Origin: Gammaproteobacteria bacterium UBA7449
GTDB taxonomy: Bacteria; Pseudomonadota; Gammaproteobacteria; Pseudomonadales; Pseudohongiellaceae
Direction of reading: 5' to 3'
NCBI GenBank assembly: GCA_002477465.1
Contig: DLPV01000005.1
Location: forward strand, 1 to 64,000
Length of the DNA: 64,000 nt
Position 1 is the stretch's first letter. The number at the start of each line of letters is the position of its first letter. The translations under genes were made by a program, and so were the position numbers. Shown here piece after piece: positions 44,190 to 53,216 of this stretch. Below the pieces are notes generated by a model. It was given only the letters and a program-made list of their open reading frames with translations. It made no database searches and was not told the DNA's origin.

Positions 44190-45002
44190 ATGAGCTCACA
44201 AACTCAAGTCAAAAACATCACCCTCACTGCGCTGCAAAGAATCAAACGAGAAGGTGGAAAGTTTTCCTGTCTGACCGCCTATGATGCCTGTTTTGCTCGC
44301 ATACTCAGCGCGGCGGGAGTTGAAGTGCTATTAGTTGGGGATTCTCTCGGCATGGTATTGCAAGGACATGACAGCACGCTACCTGTCACCATGGATGACA
44401 TGATTTATCACGTCGGTTGTGTCAAGCGAGGCAACCTTGGTTCGCTGATTATGGCTGACCTGCCATTCATGAGCTATGCCTCTGAAAGCCAAACCCTTGA
44501 AAATGCAGCGGCACTGATGCGCGCAGGCGCGCATATGGTAAAACTGGAGGGCGGCGCCTGGATCGCGAATACAACAAGACTGCTTGCCGAGCGAGGTATT
44601 CCGGTGTGTGCGCACATGGGGCTGACCCCACAATCTGTCAACAGGATTGGTGGCTTTCATGTGCAGGGGAGAGACACCGATCAGGCCCAGCTCATTCTGG
44701 AAGAAGCTAGCATGCTGCAGGAATCAGGCGCGAATATACTGTTGCTCGAGTGTGTGCCCCAGTCCTTGGCTAAAACCATTACTGATGCGTTGAAAATCCC
44801 AGTCGTCGGCATTGGTGCTGGACCCGACACCACCGGCCAGATCATGGTGCTACACGATGTACTCGGCATTTCCCCTATTACGCCAAAATTTGTGAAAAAC
44901 TTCCTGCAAGATTCAGATAATGGGATACCCGGCGCTATAGAAGCCTATGTAAAAGCAGTGAGATCCAAGACTTTCCCTGCTCAAGAACATAGTTTCAACT
45001 AG
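44190..45002 (+). CDS. panB: Ketopantoate hydroxymethyltransferase
   Basis: The 270-residue (beta/alpha)8 enzyme transfers a hydroxymethyl group from methylene-THF to 2-oxoisovalerate. Motifs are TAYDACFARILSAAGVEVLLVGDSLGMV (Mg ligand in GDSLG), VKLEGG, HMGLTPQSV and GIGAGPDTTGQIMVLHD. It is first of the panB-panC pair, with 16 bases between. Confidence 0.97.
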   Translation: MSSQTQVKNITLTALQRIKREGGKFSCLTAYDACFARILSAAGVEVLLVGDSLGMVLQGHDSTLPVTMDDMIYHVGCVKRGNLGSLIMADLPFMSYASESQTLENAAALMRAGAHMVKLEGGAWIANTTRLLAERGIPVCAHMGLTPQSVNRIGGFHVQGRDTDQAQLILEEASMLQESGANILLLECVPQSLAKTITDALKIPVVGIGAGPDTTGQIMVLHDVLGISPITPKFVKNFLQDSDNGIPGAIEAYVKAVRSKTFPAQEHSFN

Positions 45003-45018
45003 CCGGACTGTAATTGCT

Positions 45019-45867
45019 ATGCTTACCGTTGCAACGAAAACCGCCCTGCGCCAGGAACTAAAAAAAGCCTCCCAGCAAGGCCTCAGCATCGGCCTGGTTC
45101 CCACGATGGGTAATCTTCATCAAGGCCACCTTGAGCTGGTTGAGGCATCTGTGCGCGAATGTCAATTCACGGCGGCCACTATTTTCGTTAACCCCATGCA
45201 GTTTGGCGCAGATGAAGATCTCGCAATTTACCCGCGCACGCTTGAACAAGATCAACAGTTGCTCGAGTGCGCGGGTTGCAATCTACTTTTCACACCAGGC
45301 GCTAGTGAAGTATACGGCCCTGAACTGGAGTCAGGGACTGTTGTGCGCATCCCGCGACTGTCTGAGGCTTACTGCGGTAAATCCAGACCAGGACACTTTG
45401 ATGGCGTCGCTACGATAGTCACCAAGCTATTCAACCTGGTGGCACCAGCGAAAGCGTATTTTGGGCTCAAGGATTTTCAACAATTTCGCATAATCCAGCA
45501 GCTCGTCGAGGACCTGGATTTCGATCTCGAACTGCGCGGTATACCGACCAAACGCGAGGTCTCAGGCCTGGCGATGAGTTCCCGCAATAATTTTCTCACC
45601 GCTGATCAGCGCAAGATTGCTGCCGGCCTGTATGCAACGCTCAAGTCCACGGTTGAGCAGATTCTCGCGGGCAACAGGGAGTTTAGGCAACTAGAAAGTG
45701 GCGCAGCCCAGGCGCTTAGCCAGTTCGGGATCAGACCAGACTATCTGGCAATTTGTAATGCAGAAACGCTTGCTCTCGCTACCGCATCTGACTCTAAGTT
45801 AGTCCTGTTGGCCGCTGGCTTTGTCGACTCCATTCGACTGATCGACAACCTCACCGTTGAGCTCTAG
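45019..45867 (+). CDS. panC: Pantothenate synthetase
   Basis: The 282-residue enzyme joins pantoate and beta-alanine using ATP. It shows VPTMGNLHQGHLELV (HIGH-like), FVNPMQFG, GKSRPGHFDGVATIVTKLFN, FGLKDFQQ and REVSGLAMSSRN. panD, which makes beta-alanine, is not next door as it is in Pseudomonas; acs follows after 234 non-coding bases. Confidence 0.97.
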   Translation: MLTVATKTALRQELKKASQQGLSIGLVPTMGNLHQGHLELVEASVRECQFTAATIFVNPMQFGADEDLAIYPRTLEQDQQLLECAGCNLLFTPGASEVYGPELESGTVVRIPRLSEAYCGKSRPGHFDGVATIVTKLFNLVAPAKAYFGLKDFQQFRIIQQLVEDLDFDLELRGIPTKREVSGLAMSSRNNFLTADQRKIAAGLYATLKSTVEQILAGNREFRQLESGAAQALSQFGIRPDYLAICNAETLALATASDSKLVLLAAGFVDSIRLIDNLTVEL

Positions 45868-46101
45868 ATTCAAGCGCATTAACCCGCTGCCAGAGGCCAA
45901 ATGCTGGAATCCTCTTCGGTTGAGGCAACATAACTAATCGGGCATACTCAAGAGCAGTTTCAGGTCACCTGACTTGACCAGAAACAGTTTCTATTAGGCC
46001 TTAGAACTCCCATTCTCACAACGCCGGCAGGCAGATATTGCATCGCAATAAATGTGAGGTAACTGGGCTTGAATTCATCGCGAATCAGATCGAGAAATAC
46101 C

Positions 46102-48039
46102 ATGCTAGAAATTAAAAACCATCCCGTTTCAGCTGCCGCTGCTTCCCATAGCCACCTTAACAAAGAGCAGTATGCTGAAATGTACAAGCGCTCGATTGAA
46201 AACCCCGAAAAATTCTGGTCGGAGCAGGCTGAAGAATTTATTCATTGGCACGCGCCCTGGAAACAGGTGTTTAGCAGTGACTTTCATACCGCCAAGACGA
46301 GCTGGTTCAGTGGCGCCAAATTGAATGTGAGCTACAACTGTATTGATCGGCACCTTGAGAAGCGAGGCGGCCAGACTGCGATCATCTGGGAAGGCGATGA
46401 GCCCGATCACGATCTTAAGGTAAGCTATTGCGAATTGCATGAAGCTGTTTGTCGCTTCGCCAATGCAATGAAGGCCCGTGGCGTTAAGAAAGGAGACCGC
46501 GTTTGTATCTACATGCCCATGGTGCCCGAAGCCGCATATGCGATGCTCGCCTGCGCGCGGATCGGCGCTATCCACTCCGTGGTTTTCGGCGGGTTCTCTC
46601 CCGAATCCATCAAAGACCGAATTCAGGACTCCGACTGTCAGACGGTTATTACCGCTGACGAGGGCGTGCGCGGCGGCAGGATTATTCCCCTCAAGGCGAA
46701 TGTGGACAAAGCTCTCACGGAGTGCCCGAATGTCCACACGGTTTTCGTCATTGAGCGCACCGGTGCTGACGTTCCCCGGCAGGAGGGGCGCGATGTTTGC
46801 TATCACGAGGCAACGAACAACGCGAGCCCGGAGTGCGACCCCGAACTCATGGACGCGGAAGATCCCTTATTCATTCTTTACACATCAGGCTCCACTGGCA
46901 AACCCAAAGGCGTAATGCATACCACCGCCGGGTATTTGCTGGGCGCCGCCATGACGCATAAGTACGTCTTCGATTATCACGACGGCGATATTTACTGGTG
47001 CACCGCCGACGTAGGTTGGGTTACCGGCCACTCTTACATTGTGTATGGCCCTCTCGCAAATGGCGCGATCACGCTAATGTTTGAGGGTGTGCCAACTTAT
47101 CCCGATAACTCCCGTTTCTGGCAAGTAGTCGATAAACACAAGGTCAATATTTTCTATACGGCGCCAACCGCTATCCGCGCGTTAATGGGAGCCGGTGATG
47201 AACCGGTGACCCGAACTTCGCGAGCATCTCTGCGTATACTCGGGTCGGTCGGAGAACCTATAAATCCCGAAGCCTGGGAATGGTATTACCACGTAGTAGG
47301 AGACGAGCGCTGTCCCATAGTAGATACCTGGTGGCAAACGGAAACAGGGGCAATCATGATCACGCCAATTCCTGGTGTAACAGAATTAAAACCTGGATCT
47401 GCAACCTTGCCATTTTTTGGTGTGAAGCTTGCTTTACTGGATGCCGATGGCAAGGAGTTAGAAGGCTCTGCCGAGGGTAACCTGGTTATTTGTCAGAGCT
47501 GGCCAAGCCAGATTCGCTCGGTGTACGGCGACCATGAGCGCTGTATTAATACCTACTTCGCGGCGTACCCGGGCTACTACCTGACAGGCGATAGTGCCCG
47601 CAGAGACGAGGATGGTTTTTACTGGGTAACCGGAAGAGTCGACGATGTTATCAACGTTTCGGGGCACAGACTCGGTACCGCTGAAATAGAAAGCGCTCTC
47701 GTCCTGCATGATGCCGTGGCCGAGGCCGCTGTGGTGGGCTATCCACACGATATTAAAGGACAAGGCATCTATGCCTATGTCACGCTAATGGCTGGTACCG
47801 AGGCGAGTGAAGAACTGAGTGCAGAGTTGGTTAAATTCGTCGCCAATGAAATTGGTTCATTTGCCAAACCTGAAATCATCCAGTTCACTCCCAACCTTCC
47901 CAAGACCCGTTCCGGTAAAATCATGCGCAGAATTCTGAGAAAGATTGCCGCTAATGAGCTTGAAACCCTGGGTGACACCACAACCCTGGCAGATCCTGCC
48001 GTTGTTGATGATTTAATTCAAAACCGAGCGAATCGCTAG
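46102..48039 (+). CDS. acs: Acetyl-CoA synthetase
   Basis: The 645-residue AMP-forming enzyme turns acetate, ATP and CoA into acetyl-CoA, AMP and PPi. It has the P-loop-like YTSGSTGKPKGVMH, TWWQTETG, the hinge region ITGR-like WVTGRVDDV and the acetylatable lysine in TRSGKIMRR. ATG 46102 fits the family N-terminus better than the in-frame TTG 33 bases upstream. It is in the Pseudomonas-like panBC-acs order. Confidence 0.96.
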   Translation: MLEIKNHPVSAAAASHSHLNKEQYAEMYKRSIENPEKFWSEQAEEFIHWHAPWKQVFSSDFHTAKTSWFSGAKLNVSYNCIDRHLEKRGGQTAIIWEGDEPDHDLKVSYCELHEAVCRFANAMKARGVKKGDRVCIYMPMVPEAAYAMLACARIGAIHSVVFGGFSPESIKDRIQDSDCQTVITADEGVRGGRIIPLKANVDKALTECPNVHTVFVIERTGADVPRQEGRDVCYHEATNNASPECDPELMDAEDPLFILYTSGSTGKPKGVMHTTAGYLLGAAMTHKYVFDYHDGDIYWCTADVGWVTGHSYIVYGPLANGAITLMFEGVPTYPDNSRFWQVVDKHKVNIFYTAPTAIRALMGAGDEPVTRTSRASLRILGSVGEPINPEAWEWYYHVVGDERCPIVDTWWQTETGAIMITPIPGVTELKPGSATLPFFGVKLALLDADGKELEGSAEGNLVICQSWPSQIRSVYGDHERCINTYFAAYPGYYLTGDSARRDEDGFYWVTGRVDDVINVSGHRLGTAEIESALVLHDAVAEAAVVGYPHDIKGQGIYAYVTLMAGTEASEELSAELVKFVANEIGSFAKPEIIQFTPNLPKTRSGKIMRRILRKIAANELETLGDTTTLADPAVVDDLIQNRANR

Positions 48040-48045
48040 CGGGTC

Positions 48046-48510
48046 ATGTCTGACTATTTAGCTACGGTAAACTGGACCCGAGGGGACGGAGGTTTTCTTG
48101 CCAAGCAGCATTCCCGCGCCCATGAATGGCATTTTGATGGTGGCGCGGTGGTCGCAGCATCGGCTTCGCCACATATTGTGCCAACGCCGTGGTCCTCCCC
48201 TGAAAACGTAGACCCAGAAGAAGCATTCGTGGCGTCCCTTGCTTCTTGCCACATGTTGTTTTTTCTCTCAATCGCGGCGAGCAAAAATTTCGTGGTCCAA
48301 AGCTATTCCGATTCAGCCTGCGGCAGAATGGAGAAAAATCTACAAGGCAAGCTTGCTTTCACAAAGGTATTCCTGAGACCGGCAGTTGAGTTTGCCAAGG
48401 GTGCACTCGCAAGCGAAGCCGCAATCATGGAAATCTATCATCTCGCTCACGAGAAATGCTTTATTGCCAGCAGCGCCAAAGCCGAAATCTTGATAGAACC
48501 CGTAATCTAG
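48046..48510 (+). CDS. OsmC-family peroxiredoxin-like protein
   Basis: The 154-residue OsmC/Ohr-fold protein has the two redox cysteines expected of the family (LASCHMLFFL and HEKCFIAS) and the PEEAFVASLASC helix. Members reduce organic hydroperoxides. It starts six bases after acs, so it is probably co-transcribed. The subfamily (YhfA-, OsmC- or Ohr-like) cannot be fixed. Confidence 0.88.
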   Translation: MSDYLATVNWTRGDGGFLAKQHSRAHEWHFDGGAVVAASASPHIVPTPWSSPENVDPEEAFVASLASCHMLFFLSIAASKNFVVQSYSDSACGRMEKNLQGKLAFTKVFLRPAVEFAKGALASEAAIMEIYHLAHEKCFIASSAKAEILIEPVI

Positions 48511-48671
48511 TTGCAGGCCGAGTGCGTAACTCCTTGCTTCCCCATAGAAAACGATGGATGTCATTGATTTTTTTAATTTCGTTGAGCTTAGGGGAAGCCC
48601 GTGACAAAATTCCGTTCCCCTACTCTCGCAAGACGAGTCTCTTGCTGGTGACCCAAATTCTTCCAAACACA

Positions 48672-49961
48672 ATGGTCAAATTGTGCGCGAAAGCCTGGCG
48701 CTACCTCGCAGGGCTATTCCCGCTAACACTGCAAGGCACAATCACCCTACTTTTTACCTCTTGGGCGTTGAGCGCATATGGCTATGGCGCGATGGACCTG
48801 GTGGTATTTGCCCTTGCTATCTGCGGTCTGTCGATCCTTGTTTGCTGTTTGTTTTGCTCTGTGGGGTTCGGCATCTTCATGCAGCGCAAAATCCGTCGGG
48901 AAATAGCGAACAGCGACACACCCCTGAACAATATCGAGGTTGAGGCAGGCTATCCCAATGAGACTGGCTTCAGCCTTCCCGCAGTATCGTTTTTCCCATT
49001 AGTACGTTTAGCCTGGAAAATCATCTATCCCGATGAAATTGCTACCCGTACACGCCTCGATTCAGAGAACCAGCTTCGCGAGGAAATTATCCCCAGCCGG
49101 CGCTGCCTCAGCGAACGCGTAGTCCGGGAGTTTTCCGTACGAGATGTGCTGGGGCTAAGTCAGTTCTCCTGGCGTCTGGAGCAAGCGGTCAGCTGCAAGG
49201 CACTCCCTCAGGTCAGCGCAGTTAAACAGCTGCCTATCCTGAGGTCGCTGACTGCAGAAGACGGAATCCCCCACAACACCGGTGATCCTGAGGGGGACAG
49301 AATGGAAATAAGACCCTACGCACCAGGAGATTCTGTCAAGAACATCATGTGGAAAGTCTATGCCAGGAACCGGCAGCTTAATGTGCGGTTACCGGAGCGC
49401 AGTGTATTCCAGAGCAAGCGCACCCTCGCTTACCTGCTTACCAGCAAGCACGACGAAGCTGCGGCGGCTGTTGCTAGAGTCGCACTGGAGACTGGCGCTC
49501 TCGGAGAGGATTGGGCGTTTGGGGCTGACGGCTTTGAATCCCCCGTCTCGGATCTATCCAGCGCTCTGCAGGCAATAGCGGGGTCACGCAGCCTGGACGG
49601 AGGCCATGACTATGGACTCGACAGGTTTTTGGGACATGCCGGAAATCATGGATCTGCCCACTGCATAGTGTTTGCCGCGGCGGAGAAAAACCCCAGCCTT
49701 GAGCTTTTAAAGAATACAATCAGCAGCTATTCCGGTCAGTTTTCCCTCATAATGGCTACTGATAGCCTGCAAGAGGAACAAAATCCGGCATGGTGGAAGA
49801 AATATTTACTGCGCCGAGACAGCAATGCGCAGCCGCTTTCTCACAGTACGCGGCATGATTTATTGCATTTATTGACCGAAGTTGGGCAGCAAGTAGAATC
49901 CACCTTGGTCGTTGACCGTGAAACTGGCTTTAGTTTTGACCAGTATCTTCGCAAGGTTTGA
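48672..49961 (+). CDS. DUF58 protein with two N-terminal membrane helices
   Basis: This 429-residue form has two helices (about 18-62), then the DUF58 domain with RPYAPGDSVKNIMWKVYARN (about 215-234), the family hallmark. DUF58 proteins have a vWA-like fold and occur with MoxR ATPases and transglutaminase-like proteins. The frame is open back to 48456, inside the OsmC gene; ATG 48672 puts the start just before the first helix. No strong Shine-Dalgarno supports either, so the start is uncertain. It is coupled to the next gene (three-base gap). Confidence 0.85.
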   Translation: MVKLCAKAWRYLAGLFPLTLQGTITLLFTSWALSAYGYGAMDLVVFALAICGLSILVCCLFCSVGFGIFMQRKIRREIANSDTPLNNIEVEAGYPNETGFSLPAVSFFPLVRLAWKIIYPDEIATRTRLDSENQLREEIIPSRRCLSERVVREFSVRDVLGLSQFSWRLEQAVSCKALPQVSAVKQLPILRSLTAEDGIPHNTGDPEGDRMEIRPYAPGDSVKNIMWKVYARNRQLNVRLPERSVFQSKRTLAYLLTSKHDEAAAAVARVALETGALGEDWAFGADGFESPVSDLSSALQAIAGSRSLDGGHDYGLDRFLGHAGNHGSAHCIVFAAAEKNPSLELLKNTISSYSGQFSLIMATDSLQEEQNPAWWKKYLLRRDSNAQPLSHSTRHDLLHLLTEVGQQVESTLVVDRETGFSFDQYLRKV

Positions 49962-49964
49962 GAA

Positions 49965-52106
49965 ATGAAGGAAAACACTGCCACAGTTCAAGCACATTAT
50001 CTGCCTAGCGCATTGCGGGCTCTGATAATCGCCAGCGCGTTCTGGGCGTTGAGCCTGAGCTTAACGATCCTTAGTGGGTCTGTTGCGGCCATCGCCGGCA
50101 GCCTGATTGCCTGTCTGGCAGTCGATCGCTGGGCTAATGCAGAACCTATCAAACAAGTCCGAACTTCCACTATCGTTGCAGCCGCTGCCGCATTACTTTT
50201 GCTCAATTATGCAGCCGTCGGTCTAGTGACAAGATCAGATATCCTTGCCAGCATGCTTTCACCCATTGTCGCCTTTGAATTGGGAGAGGCACTAAATTGG
50301 TTTGGCCTGTGCCTGGCCGCGACCACTGTGCTGCGCTCACTTGCACAGCGAACCAGCTTCGGTGGCGTGCTGGAAATACTATTTGTCGCAACTGCTTTCG
50401 TAGTGACCTTATCGGCCCATCGCAACGGCATGATTCATCGACCATTTTTTATTGGCGATTATGCCCTGATCCGGGGTATCGACCCGGCCACTATTCTTAT
50501 GGCGTTTGGCTGCCTGGCAGTCATTGCCTTGTCGGCCCTGCTAATGGCAGAAAACAATCAGCGACGCCTGCCCTACCATTTCGCCATTCTCGGCTTGCTC
50601 TGCTTTTCACTGGCGGGCTTTGTGCGCTTTTTCGGCCTGCCTACGCCAGGAATGACTGATGATTTAGGACTAACAGGTCAAGAAATAGCCGGCAATAGTC
50701 AGCAGAAAGAGAACCCTTTCAGAGATGGGGAGAACACCGCGGAAGACAAGGAGGCGCCCGTTGCGGTCGTGGTGTTCCGTGACGACTACGAACCCTTGAA
50801 CGGATCCTATTACTTCCGCGAGTCTGCCTATTCGCAGTTCAATGGTGTCATGCTGGACTATACAAGCAGGGGCGACATGGACCGCGACCTGATTGAATCA
50901 TTCACCAATACAGAACTGACAGCCGAAGTGCTGCCCCAGGCGATGGACCAGCGCAAGACTGTAAGAACCACGGTAGGCATGCTGGTCCCGCATCGCAATC
51001 CATTTGGGCTGGTAAGCCCTGCTACCTATATCAATGCTGCTAACCCCAACAATCTGCGCTTCAAGCGCACCTACGACACCCTGTCATACGCGCCTACCTA
51101 CGATTTCGAGTACATGCTGGGACGCGAGTTGGGCCGAGACGACTGGTCAGACGAATTACGCAATAAGTATCTTGAGTTACCGTCAGATCCGCGCTATCGA
51201 GAGCTGGCCGAGTCACTCATTGCCAATCTGAGACCAGTATATGCAGACGACCCCTTCGCAAAGGCCTGGGCAATAAAGACTTATTTAGACGAAAACGGCA
51301 TCTATAGCCTCAAGAACGATCATGCCTATGAGACGGATCCAGCCGCCTCGTTCCTGTTCGGTGATTTAACCGGCTATTGCATGCATTTTTCCTTTGCTGC
51401 GACCTATATGTTCAGAAGCATCGGCATTCCCGCCCGGGTTGGGATTGGGTATTCGGTTCCAGCTTCCAACCGCGCCGGTGGCTCAGCACTGCTGGTTCAG
51501 GCTGTCCATGGCCACGCCTGGCCTGAAATCTATTTCAAAGACATTGGCTGGGTGATTGTAGACCCCGCGCCTCAACAAACCCTGGTGGATATGAGCACAG
51601 ATCCGCAGAATGAACTGCAGCAGCTGCTAGGTGACATGCTCCGGGATGACGCCTCATTCGCCGACTTTATGGAACAACAGCAGTCCGGGCTGATAGATCT
51701 CCAGACGCTACTGAATATCGTCTATGGGCTTCTGGTCGCGGCTATGGTTCTGGGTTATAGCATCCGTTCCTATCGATACTTCGCGCCTAGCGTGTATGGC
51801 CCAGAGCAACAATATAGACTGGCCTATCGCGCTGCCCTTGATCAGCTAGCCGGAGTCGGCGTGATCCGGCACTACGGGGAAAGTCGAGAGCGATTTGCCG
51901 CCAGGGCAGCGGCCACATCGCCCACAATAGAACCAGCCACAGCAACCCATCTTGCCAGGTCATTGGGCGCTAGCGATGGGGATAGCACTACCACTGATTG
52001 GAAGACCATCAGACGCGCAATTGCCAAGGAAATAGGTCAAAACACGCCGCGCTGGCGACGCGCCCTGGCGTTTTGCAATCCTTATTCCTGGCTGTTTACT
52101 CGCTAA
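49965..52106 (+). CDS. Membrane transglutaminase-like protein
   Basis: The 713-residue protein has about six N-terminal helices (residues 15-225), a periplasmic transglutaminase-like domain with C472 (TGYCMHFSFA), H517 (HGHAWPEIYF) and the Asp of WVIVDP, a further helix near 585, and a cytoplasmic DUF4129-like tail. Such proteins form a recurrent cluster with DUF58 and MoxR; they may cross-link or cleave envelope proteins, but substrates are unknown. Confidence 0.9.
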   Translation: MKENTATVQAHYLPSALRALIIASAFWALSLSLTILSGSVAAIAGSLIACLAVDRWANAEPIKQVRTSTIVAAAAALLLLNYAAVGLVTRSDILASMLSPIVAFELGEALNWFGLCLAATTVLRSLAQRTSFGGVLEILFVATAFVVTLSAHRNGMIHRPFFIGDYALIRGIDPATILMAFGCLAVIALSALLMAENNQRRLPYHFAILGLLCFSLAGFVRFFGLPTPGMTDDLGLTGQEIAGNSQQKENPFRDGENTAEDKEAPVAVVVFRDDYEPLNGSYYFRESAYSQFNGVMLDYTSRGDMDRDLIESFTNTELTAEVLPQAMDQRKTVRTTVGMLVPHRNPFGLVSPATYINAANPNNLRFKRTYDTLSYAPTYDFEYMLGRELGRDDWSDELRNKYLELPSDPRYRELAESLIANLRPVYADDPFAKAWAIKTYLDENGIYSLKNDHAYETDPAASFLFGDLTGYCMHFSFAATYMFRSIGIPARVGIGYSVPASNRAGGSALLVQAVHGHAWPEIYFKDIGWVIVDPAPQQTLVDMSTDPQNELQQLLGDMLRDDASFADFMEQQQSGLIDLQTLLNIVYGLLVAAMVLGYSIRSYRYFAPSVYGPEQQYRLAYRAALDQLAGVGVIRHYGESRERFAARAAATSPTIEPATATHLARSLGASDGDSTTTDWKTIRRAIAKEIGQNTPRWRRALAFCNPYSWLFTR

Positions 52107-52148
52107 CCAGCACATCTTCGTTTTATCGACCGCCCTCCGGAGTCATCT

Positions 52149-53216
52149 ATGTCCACAGAAATTCTTGCAGATTCAGCAATCGAACCTAAGGCTGAACAGA
52201 TTTCGCAAGCACCAGAATCCGATCAGGACCTGGCACAGTCCATTGATGTGTTAAAGCGCCTTAGCAACTCCGTGAAGAGCCGGGTATTGGGTCGAGACGA
52301 TGTAATTGAGTTAGCCATCATTGCACTCATTGCGGACGGCCATGTCTTGCTGGAGGACTTTCCGGGATCCGGCAAGACCACCCTGGCCAAGGCCCTGGGC
52401 GAGGCAATAGTCAGCGAAGATGACGCAGCAGAGGAAAGTGCAGACAAGGAAATAGTCCCGTTCCGTCGCATTCAGTTCACCCCTGACCTACTGCCTTCAG
52501 ATGTCACCGGAGTCCCGGTATTCGATACCAATACCAATGCCTTTCATTTCCGCCACGGGCCGCTTTTTGCCCACGTGGTTTTGGCCGATGAAATCAATCG
52601 CACCTCGCCCAAAGTACAGTCAGCGATGTTGGAGGCAATGGGAGAAAAGCAGGTAACTGTAGACAATGTCACTTACCGCTTGGACGATCTGTTCTTCGTT
52701 ATTGCAACCCAGAACCCGCTTGACCTGGTGGGCACCTACCCGTTGCCTACGCCGCAACTCGATCGATTCCTGTTTAAGATCACCATGGATCACATTGATC
52801 GCGATGCAGAACTTGGGGTTTTGGATACCTATCGTGAAAGAAGAGACAAGACTCTAGCGCCTGTAACCGTGACCCGCAATGAAGTGCTGGAAGCGCGTCG
52901 CAATATCGAGCAAGCGGTCAATATCCATCCTGCCATCAAGGAATGTCTTGTCGATATCTCACGTAACCTGAGGACTGATGACCGCGTATTACAGGGGAAT
53001 TCCACTCGCAGCATGGTGTTGATGCTTCCAGCTCTACAAGTAGCTGCGGCACTGAAAGGCCGCAGTTTTGTGAGCGCAGATGATATTGAGCTATTGTTAC
53101 CACGTGTATTGGGACATCGTGTTGAAATGGCGCCTGGTGTCACAGAAATTGATCGTGTGCTCCGCGATTGCATGCGGCCCCCGATGGAGCAACTTGCGAG
53201 AAGCACCCTCGACTGA
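52149..53216 (+). CDS. MoxR-family AAA+ ATPase
   Basis: The 355-residue AAA+ ATPase has Walker A DFPGSGKT (70-77), Walker B VVLADEINRTSPKVQSAMLEAM, sensor 1 ATQNPLDLVGTYPLPTPQLDRF and a C-terminal lid. An acidic insert of about 15 residues (DDAAEESADKE) follows Walker A. MoxR proteins act as chaperones that activate vWA/DUF58 partners. Its stop overlaps the next start by one base. Confidence 0.95.
   Translation: MSTEILADSAIEPKAEQISQAPESDQDLAQSIDVLKRLSNSVKSRVLGRDDVIELAIIALIADGHVLLEDFPGSGKTTLAKALGEAIVSEDDAAEESADKEIVPFRRIQFTPDLLPSDVTGVPVFDTNTNAFHFRHGPLFAHVVLADEINRTSPKVQSAMLEAMGEKQVTVDNVTYRLDDLFFVIATQNPLDLVGTYPLPTPQLDRFLFKITMDHIDRDAELGVLDTYRERRDKTLAPVTVTRNEVLEARRNIEQAVNIHPAIKECLVDISRNLRTDDRVLQGNSTRSMVLMLPALQVAAALKGRSFVSADDIELLLPRVLGHRVEMAPGVTEIDRVLRDCMRPPMEQLARSTLD

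Noticed and set aside
48456..48671. N-terminal extension of the DUF58 gene
   Set aside because: It overlaps the OsmC gene and is not followed by a family-like start; the membrane helices begin just after ATG 48672.
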